From the NCBI GenBank assembly GCA_037440385.1, contig JBBIUI010000024.1, positions 1-28,151 on the forward strand: a DNA stretch of 28,151 nt. The letters run 5' to 3'. The notes under the pieces were generated by a model. It saw nothing but the letters and a program-made list of their open reading frames with translations. It was not told the DNA's origin and ran no database searches. Position 1 is the stretch's first letter; each line of letters starts with the position of its first letter. The position numbers were made by a program, and so were the translations under genes. This document shows, piece after piece, positions 22,861 to 28,151 of the stretch. Source of the DNA: CG2-30-68-42 sp037440385. GTDB lineage: Bacteria > Pseudomonadota > Gammaproteobacteria > Burkholderiales > Rhodocyclaceae.

Positions 22861-23904
22861 ATGGCGGCGCGCAGCGGCGGCCTCGCTCTCGCCGAACTGG
22901 TCGCGAAGCTCGGCGGCGAACTTGCCGGGGACGCAGACTACCGGATCGTCCAGGTCGCCACGCTGAGCAGCGCGGGACCCGAGCACATCTCGTTTCTCGC
23001 CAATCCGAAATACCGGCCGCTGCTTGCTGCGACACGCGCCGGCGCGGTGATCGTCGCGCCCGAGGTTGCCAGCGACTGGACCGGCAACCGCATCGTCACG
23101 GCGGACCCCTATCTGTATTTTGCGCGAGTGGCGAGCCTGCTCAACCCGGCCGTGCAGGCCGATCCCGGCATCGACCGGTACGCGCGCGTCGACGCGCCGG
23201 TGCCGGAAAGTGCGGTGATCGGCCCCGGATGCTGCGTAGGCGAGGGAGCACAACTGGGCGAACGGGTGCGGCTGCACGCGGGCTGCGTGATCGGTGCCGG
23301 AAGCTCGATCGGGGACGATTCGGTGCTGTATGGCAATGCCGTCGTCTATCCCGGATGCCGGATCGGACGGAGGGCGATCGTCCATGCCGGCGCGGTGATC
23401 GGCGCGGACGGGTTCGGCTTCGCGCGCGAGGCAGATGGTTCGTGGGTCAAGATTCCGCAGCTCGGACGGGTCGTCATCGGCGATGACGTCGAAATCGGCG
23501 CGGGCACGACGATCGACCGCGGCGCACTCGATGACACCGTGATCGGAGATGGCGTCAAGATCGACAACCAGGTCCAGATCGGCCACAACGTGCGCATCGG
23601 CGAGGCTACCGCGATCGCCGGCTGCGTCGGCATCGCCGGGAGCACGAGGATCGGCCGCCGCTGCATGATCGGCGGCGCCGCGATGATACTGGGGCACTTG
23701 AGCATCGCCGATGACGTGGTGGTGTCGGCGGGAACGCTGATCGGCAAGTCCGTGAATGCGGCGGGCGAATACACCGGCAGCGCGCCATTCCAGGAGCATC
23801 GAGCCTGGCGGACGAATTTCGCGCACCTGCGCAATCTCGACTCGATGGCGGATAGAATACGCGCCCTCGAACGCCGACTGGCGGAGCTGGAGGCAAAGCG
23901 ATGA
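22861..23904 (+). CDS. lpxD: UDP-3-O-(3-hydroxyacyl)glucosamine N-acyltransferase
   Basis: LpxD adds the second 3-hydroxyacyl chain, at N-2, in lipid A synthesis. The 347-residue protein (E. coli 341) has an N-terminal uridine-binding domain (ISFLANPKYRPLL, VIVAPE) and a long left-handed beta-helix of hexapeptide repeats from about residue 105 to 300. The catalytic His is H242 in QIGHNVRIGE. The C-terminal helical part contains EHRAWRTNFAHLRNLDSM and a coiled-coil end (IRALERRLAELEAKR). The ATG follows the skp stop by six bases. The TGA overlaps the fabZ ATG as ATGA. Confidence 0.96.
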   Translation: MAARSGGLALAELVAKLGGELAGDADYRIVQVATLSSAGPEHISFLANPKYRPLLAATRAGAVIVAPEVASDWTGNRIVTADPYLYFARVASLLNPAVQADPGIDRYARVDAPVPESAVIGPGCCVGEGAQLGERVRLHAGCVIGAGSSIGDDSVLYGNAVVYPGCRIGRRAIVHAGAVIGADGFGFAREADGSWVKIPQLGRVVIGDDVEIGAGTTIDRGALDDTVIGDGVKIDNQVQIGHNVRIGEATAIAGCVGIAGSTRIGRRCMIGGAAMILGHLSIADDVVVSAGTLIGKSVNAAGEYTGSAPFQEHRAWRTNFAHLRNLDSMADRIRALERRLAELEAKR

Positions 23905-24347
23905 GTCGATTGGACATCAAGGCGATCCTGGAGCATCTGCCGCACCGCTTCCCGATGCTGCTGGTCGATCGCGTGCTCGAGTGCGAACCGGGCAGCCGGA
24001 TCCACGCGATCAAGAACGTCAGCATCGGCGAACCGTACTTCTGCGGGCATTTTCCCCACCATCCGGTGATGCCGGGGGTACTGATCCTGGAGGCACTGGC
24101 CCAGGCGGCAGGCATCCTGTCGTTTCGCACCAGCGGGGAGATGCCCGACGACGACTCGGTCTTCTACTTCGTCGGGATCGACAACGCGCGGTTCAAGAAG
24201 CCGGTCATTCCCGGGGACCAGCTTCACCTCCACGTCGAGATCGCGCGCCAGGTGCGCGGGATCTGGAAGTACCGCGCGCAGGCACGCGTCGAGGACGCGG
24301 TGGTGGCCGAAGCCGACCTGATGTGCGCAAAACGCGCGGTGCCATGA
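23901..24347 (+). CDS. fabZ: 3-hydroxyacyl-[acyl-carrier-protein] dehydratase FabZ
   Basis: FabZ dehydrates 3-hydroxyacyl-ACP in fatty acid elongation and thereby competes with LpxA for the same substrate. The 148-residue hot-dog-fold protein shows LPHRFPMLLVDRV (residues 13-25), the catalytic H50 in CGHFPHHPVMPG and the catalytic E64 in ILEALAQ. NARFKKPVIPGDQL is a further signature. It begins in an ATGA overlap with lpxD and ends in another with lpxA, so translation of the three is probably coupled and balanced. Confidence 0.97.
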   Translation: MSRLDIKAILEHLPHRFPMLLVDRVLECEPGSRIHAIKNVSIGEPYFCGHFPHHPVMPGVLILEALAQAAGILSFRTSGEMPDDDSVFYFVGIDNARFKKPVIPGDQLHLHVEIARQVRGIWKYRAQARVEDAVVAEADLMCAKRAVP

Positions 24348-25114
24348 TCCATCCGAGCGCCATCGTCGAGCCGGGTGCGAGGCTCGGCGAGAACGTCGGC
24401 GTCGGTGCGTATTCGATCATCGGGGCGGACGTGGAGATCGGAGAGGGCACGTGGATCGGCCCGCACGTGATCGTCAAGGGACACACGCGGATCGGGCGCG
24501 GCAACCGCATCTTCCAGTTCTGTTCGATCGGCGAGGTCCCCCAGGACAAGAAATATTCGGGCGAGCCGACCCGGCTGGAGATCGGGGATCGCAATACCAT
24601 CCGGGAGTTCTGCACGCTGAACGTCGGCACTGCCGGGGATGCGGGGATCACCCGCGTGGGCAGCGACAACTGGATCATGGCTTACGTGCATGTCGCCCAC
24701 GATTGCCAGGTAGGCGACCACACGATCTTCGCGAACAATGCGAGTCTGGCCGGGCATGTCCGCATCGGCGACTGGGCGATCCTCGGGGGGTTCACGCTGG
24801 TGCACCAGTTCGTTCGCGTCGGCGCGCACGCGATGACCGGCATCGGCACCGTGCTGCTGCAGGACTTGCCGCCTTTCGTGACCGCGATGGGCAATACCGC
24901 CAAACCGTATGGGATCAACACCGAAGGACTGAAACGGCGCGGCTTCACCACCGATGCGATCGCGGCGCTCAAGCGTGCCTACCGGACGCTCTACCGTTCC
25001 GGAGCCACGCTCGAGCGGGCGCGAGCCGAACTCGCACTCGCGGTCGAAGCGTGCCCCGAGGTCGGCTTGCTGGTCGAATTTCTTTCGGTTGCCGGACGGG
25101 GGATCGTGCGATAA
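24344..25114 (+). CDS. lpxA: UDP-N-acetylglucosamine O-acyltransferase LpxA
   Basis: LpxA starts lipid A synthesis by moving a 3-hydroxyacyl chain from ACP to O-3 of UDP-GlcNAc. The 256-residue product (E. coli 262) is a hexapeptide-repeat beta-helix (residues 1-185) with a helical C-terminal domain (GINTEGLKRRGF, AYRTLYRSG). The catalytic His is H119 in AYVHVAHDC. The acyl-chain ruler position, Gly173 in E. coli, is Ile167 here (GAHAMTGIG), which predicts a short chain of about ten carbons. ATG 24344 overlaps the fabZ stop as ATGA; upstream codons in the frame lie in fabZ. The stop is TAA at 25112-25114, in the register where the neighbouring junctions have TGA. Confidence 0.97.
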   Translation: MIHPSAIVEPGARLGENVGVGAYSIIGADVEIGEGTWIGPHVIVKGHTRIGRGNRIFQFCSIGEVPQDKKYSGEPTRLEIGDRNTIREFCTLNVGTAGDAGITRVGSDNWIMAYVHVAHDCQVGDHTIFANNASLAGHVRIGDWAILGGFTLVHQFVRVGAHAMTGIGTVLLQDLPPFVTAMGNTAKPYGINTEGLKRRGFTTDAIAALKRAYRTLYRSGATLERARAELALAVEACPEVGLLVEFLSVAGRGIVR

Positions 25115-26295
25115 CCGCACAGGTTCGCGTCGCTATAGTCGCCGGAGAGGCTTCCGGCGATCTTCTGGCTGCCGATCTGATCGAGGCGCTGCGCAGGCAT
25201 CTGCCGAACGCACGGTTCTACGGCATCGGCGGGCCGAGGATGATGTCGGCCGGTTTCGATGCATGGTTTCGGGCGGAGCGGCTGGCCGTGCACGGATACG
25301 CGCAAGCCTTGCGCCATTATCGCGAGATCGCCGGCATCCGCCGCGCCCTCAGGCGCAGATTGCTGCGCGAGGCGCCGGACGCCTTCATCGGCGTCGATGC
25401 CCCGGACTTCAACCTCGGTCTCGAACACAGCCTGAAGCGGCACGGCATTCCGGCCATCCATTACGTCAGCCCCTCGATCTGGGCCTGGCGCGGCGGCCGG
25501 GTACGGCGGATCGCCCGCTCGGTGACCCATCTGCTGGCGCTGTTTCCGTTCGAACCTGCGCTGTATGCGGGTCGGCGCGTGCCGGTGACCTATGTCGGTC
25601 ATCCGCTGGCCGATGCGATCGCGCCGGGCGGGGACACGCCGGCCGCGCGCAAGAGGCTAGGACTTGCGAAGGACAGCGTGGTCTTCGCACTGCTGCCGGG
25701 AAGCCGCACTTCCGAATTGCACCACCTGGCAGGAACCTTCATCGAGACGGCCCGCCTGCTCGGCCGCGACTTTCCCGGCGCGCGTTTCCTGGTGCCGCTG
25801 GTCAACCGCGAGACGCGCACGCGATTCGAGATCGAGTTGTACCGGCGCAATGCCCAGGATCTGCCGATCAAGCTGCTGTTCGGACACGCGCGGGATGCGC
25901 TCGCCGCCTGCGATGCGGCGCTGGTCGCCAGCGGCACCGCCACGCTGGAAGCCGCTCTGTTCGGCAAGCCGATGGTGATTGCCTATCGCATGTCCGCCTG
26001 GTCGTATCGGCTGATGCGGCGCATGGCCTATCAGCGCTATTTCGGTCTGCCGAACATCCTGGCGGGGCGCTTCGTCGTACCCGAATTCATGCAGGACGAG
26101 GCGACGCCGGACAATCTCGCGCAGGCGCTCGGAAACTGGATGGCCGATCGAGTGAGCCGGGCGCGGCTGGCACGGCTGTTCGGGCGCATCCACGGCGAGC
26201 TGCGTCGCGACAGCGCCGAGCAGGCCGCACGCGTGGTATTGACTTACCTGAGGCCGGGTCGCGAATGTCCGACCTTGCAACGCCGGCCGGCCTGA
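25111..26295 (+). CDS. lpxB: Lipid-A-disaccharide synthase (non-standard start)
   Basis: LpxB is a peripheral inner-membrane glycosyltransferase (family GT19) that joins UDP-diacylglucosamine and lipid X into the lipid A disaccharide. Signature stretches are VAIVAGEASGDLLAADLI, YGIGGPRM, YVSPSIWAWRGGR, LLPGSRTSE and the SGTATLEAALFGKPMVIAYR acceptor/donor region. The family begins a few residues before AIVAGEASGD, but no ATG, GTG or TTG lies there. The only fitting codon is ATA 25111, eight bases after GGGGG (25098-25102) and overlapping the lpxA TAA as ATAA. It would give 394 residues (E. coli 382). The nearest ordinary start is GTG 25051, 60 bases inside lpxA, which adds 20 residues without homology. 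The function call is firm; the start is uncertain. Confidence 0.93.
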   Translation: MTAQVRVAIVAGEASGDLLAADLIEALRRHLPNARFYGIGGPRMMSAGFDAWFRAERLAVHGYAQALRHYREIAGIRRALRRRLLREAPDAFIGVDAPDFNLGLEHSLKRHGIPAIHYVSPSIWAWRGGRVRRIARSVTHLLALFPFEPALYAGRRVPVTYVGHPLADAIAPGGDTPAARKRLGLAKDSVVFALLPGSRTSELHHLAGTFIETARLLGRDFPGARFLVPLVNRETRTRFEIELYRRNAQDLPIKLLFGHARDALAACDAALVASGTATLEAALFGKPMVIAYRMSAWSYRLMRRMAYQRYFGLPNILAGRFVVPEFMQDEATPDNLAQALGNWMADRVSRARLARLFGRIHGELRRDSAEQAARVVLTYLRPGRECPTLQRRPA

Positions 26296-26900
26296 TCTGC
26301 GGCGTCGACGAAGCAGGCCGGGGGCCGCTGGCCGGGCCGGTCTTTGCGGCGGCCGTGATCCTCGATGCTGCGCGCCCGATCGACGGTCTGGCGGATTCCA
26401 AGACTCTCACGGCGCGCCGGCGCGAGGCGCTGGCGCAGCGCATCCGGCAGCGTGCCGCGGCGTGGGCCGTGGCGAGCGCCAGCGTGCAGGAAATCGATAC
26501 GATCGACATCCTGCGGGCGAGCATGCTCGCGATGTCTCGCGCGGTGCGTGCGCTCGCGCTCGTTCCGGACCTGGTGCTCGTCGACGGTTTGTACTGCCCG
26601 GACGTTGCCTGTCCGGCGCAGGCGGTGGTCGGAGGCGACGGCCGCATCGCGCAGATCGCCGCGGCATCGATCCTGGCCAAGACCTGCCGGGACGCGGAGA
26701 TGATGCGCCTGCACCTGTGTTACCCGCTCTACGGGTTCGACCGGCACAAGGGCTATGGCACCGCGGCGCATCTCGCGGCGTTGCGCGCGCACGGCCCGAG
26801 CGAGGTGCACCGGCGAAGCTTCGCCCCGGTGCGCGAGGCACTGTCGCTCGGCGGGTGCGAGCCGGGTTCGCAGCGACCGTTACCGGCGAGACCACGATGA
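26265..26900 (+). CDS. rnhB: Ribonuclease HII
   Basis: RNase HII removes single ribonucleotides and RNA from RNA-DNA hybrids. The 211-residue product has the metal-binding GVDEAGRGPLAGPV (D15, E16), D107 in LVLVDGL, the conserved GDGRIAQIAAASILAKTCRDAEM with D143, and YGFDRHKGYGTAAHL. The ATG lies 31 bases inside the end of lpxB, so the two genes overlap. The C-terminal ~20 residues (CEPGSQRPLPARPR) are a variable tail. In enterobacteria dnaE follows; here a TrmH-type methyltransferase follows, with an ATGA overlap. Confidence 0.96.
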   Translation: MSDLATPAGLICGVDEAGRGPLAGPVFAAAVILDAARPIDGLADSKTLTARRREALAQRIRQRAAAWAVASASVQEIDTIDILRASMLAMSRAVRALALVPDLVLVDGLYCPDVACPAQAVVGGDGRIAQIAAASILAKTCRDAEMMRLHLCYPLYGFDRHKGYGTAAHLAALRAHGPSEVHRRSFAPVREALSLGGCEPGSQRPLPARPR

Positions 26901-27664
26901 AGCGGGTATCGTCGCGCGACAACGCGGTTTTCGTCGAACTGCGCGCGCTCGCGCATTCTGCACGGGCGCGTCGAAGGCTCGGATGCACGGTGCTCGACGG
27001 CGTGAATCTCGTCGAGAGCTACCTCGCGCGGGTCGGTATGCCGCAGCTGCTGGCGGTGAGCGACCAGGGCCTGGAGCGGCCCGAGATCGCTCGTCTCGCG
27101 GCCGAATGCGGTGCGGTCCTCGTGCTGAGCGACGCGCTGTTTGCACAGGCGAGCCCCGTCGATACGCCCAGTGGTGTGCTCGCCCGGGTGCGCGTGCCGG
27201 AACCGCCGCCGGCTCTGCCCGAGGGTTCGTGCGTGGTGCTCGACGGCGTCCAGGATCCGGGCAATGCAGGCGCGATCCTGCGTTGTGCCGCGGCCGCCGG
27301 CGCTGCCTGTGCGGTGCTCGGTGCGGGCTGCGCCCAGGCGTGGTCGCCGCGGGTGCTGCGCGCCGGCATGGGTGCGCATTTCGTGCTGCCGGTCATCGAG
27401 CGCGCCGATCCGGCGGCGTTGCTCGCCGGGTATTCCGGGCGCATTCTCGCGACCGTGGCGGGCGAAGGCCGTTCGCTGTTCGAGACCGATCTCGCCGGCG
27501 ACATCGCGTGGCTGTTCGGCGCGGAAGGCGGCGGCTTGTCGGCGGCCCTGCGTGCCTGCGCACACGACCGGGTGTGCATTCCGATGAAGGCGGGAATCGA
27601 GTCGCTGAACGTCGCCGCGGCGGCCGCGATCTGCCTGTTCGAACAACTGCGCCGGCGCCGTTGA
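26897..27664 (+). CDS. SpoU/TrmH-family RNA 2'-O-methyltransferase
   Basis: This is a SPOUT-class methyltransferase of 255 residues expected to use S-adenosylmethionine to methylate a ribose 2'-OH in rRNA or tRNA. An N-terminal substrate-binding domain (residues 1-100, including VLDGVNLVESYL) precedes the knotted catalytic domain. Motif 1 is LDGVQDPGNAGAILRCAAAAG-like around residues 115-135 with N123 and R129, motif 2 is FGAEGGGLS (207-215), and motif 3 is IPMKAGIESLNVAAAAA (from 228). The exact target cannot be read from the sequence; RlmB-like or TsnR-like roles are possible, so no symbol is given. The ATG overlaps the rnhB stop as ATGA. It is the last gene of the block before convergent ppsR. 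Confidence 0.9.
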   Translation: MKRVSSRDNAVFVELRALAHSARARRRLGCTVLDGVNLVESYLARVGMPQLLAVSDQGLERPEIARLAAECGAVLVLSDALFAQASPVDTPSGVLARVRVPEPPPALPEGSCVVLDGVQDPGNAGAILRCAAAAGAACAVLGAGCAQAWSPRVLRAGMGAHFVLPVIERADPAALLAGYSGRILATVAGEGRSLFETDLAGDIAWLFGAEGGGLSAALRACAHDRVCIPMKAGIESLNVAAAAAICLFEQLRRRR

Positions 27665-27692
27665 GCCGCGCGCGCATGCGGTGCGGCGCGCT

Positions 27693-28151
27693 TCAGAAGA
27701 CCGATCGTTCGAGCCGCGCGTCCTGCATGATCGTGGCGGCGATCTCCTCGATCGACTTGCGCGTGGAATCGAGCACGGGAATCGCTTCGCGCCGCATCAG
27801 CCGCAGCGCCTGCTCGATCTCGTAGCGGCAGTTTTCGAGCGACGCATAGCGGCTGCCGCGCCGCCGTTCGTTGCGAATCTGGTGCAGCCGCTCCGCGCCG
27901 ATCGTCAGCCCGAACAGCTTGGGGCGGAACCGGTTCAGCACCCGCGGCAGGCACATGCGCTCGAAGTCCTCGGGGATCAGCGGGTAGTTGGCCACCTTGA
28001 TGCCGAACTGCATCGCCAGATAGAGGCTGGTCGGCGTCTTGCCGCTGCGCGAGACGCCGACCAGGATGACGTTGGCGTTTTCGAGGTCTTCATCCGACAC
28101 CCCGTCGTCGTGGGCCAGCGCAAAGTTGACCGCGTCGATGCGCCGCATGTA
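27693..28151 (-). CDS. ppsR: Phosphoenolpyruvate synthase regulatory protein PpsR (N terminus outside window)
   Basis: PpsR (DUF299 family) is a bifunctional kinase/phosphorylase that inactivates PEP synthase with ADP and reactivates it with phosphate, so it gates gluconeogenesis. The visible 152 residues are the C-terminal part of a protein usually near 275. They contain RIDAVNFALAHDDG, the P-loop-like GVSRSGKTPTSLYLA, and FGLTIGAERLHQIRNERR. The frame is open to the window edge (the first visible codon encodes Tyr), so the Met at 28148 is internal. It is convergent with the methyltransferase gene across a 28-base gap in which I see no clear terminator. In many proteobacteria ppsA lies divergently upstream of ppsR, beyond this window. 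Confidence 0.95.
   Translation of the reverse strand, partial: YMRRIDAVNFALAHDDGVSDEDLENANVILVGVSRSGKTPTSLYLAMQFGIKVANYPLIPEDFERMCLPRVLNRFRPKLFGLTIGAERLHQIRNERRRGSRYASLENCRYEIEQALRLMRREAIPVLDSTRKSIEEIAATIMQDARLERSVF

Noticed and set aside
27665..27692. Terminator between the methyltransferase gene and ppsR
   Set aside because: The 28 bases contain only imperfect GC-rich repeats without a T run.

Overview
The window is a GC-rich chromosomal segment whose gene content and order are those of a betaproteobacterium. The strongest pointers are the long rpsB-to-lpxB/rnhB block running opposite map-glnD, and the rnhB / TrmH-type methyltransferase / ppsR ending (enterobacteria have dnaE after rnhB). 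I cannot place it to genus. No insertion sequence, integrase, tRNA, rRNA, CRISPR or phage gene is visible. Nearly all of it is core housekeeping sequence; the one accessory-looking unit is a nitrate-reductase cluster.

Layout. (1) 2-3405, + strand: 3' end of ligA, galU, a hypoxanthine-guanine phosphoribosyltransferase, a methylthioinosine-type phosphorylase and def, closely packed or overlapping. The phosphorylase releases hypoxanthine that the adjacent transferase can recycle. (2) 3452-9018, + strand: a periplasmic nitrate reductase operon napF-D-A-G-H-B behind a near-consensus FNR/ANR box. No napC or napE is present, so NapGH is the only quinol-oxidising module encoded here. (3) 9047-12503, - strand: map then glnD (in transcription order), convergent with napB. 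(4) 12504-12757: the divergent map/rpsB control region, the longest non-coding stretch (254 bases), with a strong sigma70-type promoter for rpsB and a 9-bp leader hairpin. (5) 12758-27664, + strand: rpsB, tsf, pyrH, frr, uppS, cdsA, dxr, rseP, bamA, skp, lpxD, fabZ, lpxA, lpxB, rnhB and a SpoU/TrmH methyltransferase, many joined by 4-base stop/start overlaps. (6) 27693-28151, - strand: ppsR, cut by the window end.

Block 5 links translation (S2, EF-Ts, ribosome recycling), UMP supply, isoprenoid and undecaprenyl carrier synthesis, phospholipid precursor synthesis, the sigma-E site-2 protease, outer-membrane protein assembly and the first steps of lipid A, so it couples growth to envelope building. 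Block 2 would give facultative nitrate reduction in the periplasm under low oxygen.

I found no clearly undescribed multi-gene system. The most useful oddities are: lpxB has no ordinary start codon where the family begins (an ATA lies exactly where the neighbouring junctions have ATG); LpxA has Ile at the acyl-chain ruler position, predicting short 3-hydroxyacyl chains; a 69-base AT-rich patch sits inside the dxr active-site region; nap lacks napC; and NapB has a lipobox-like signal peptide.
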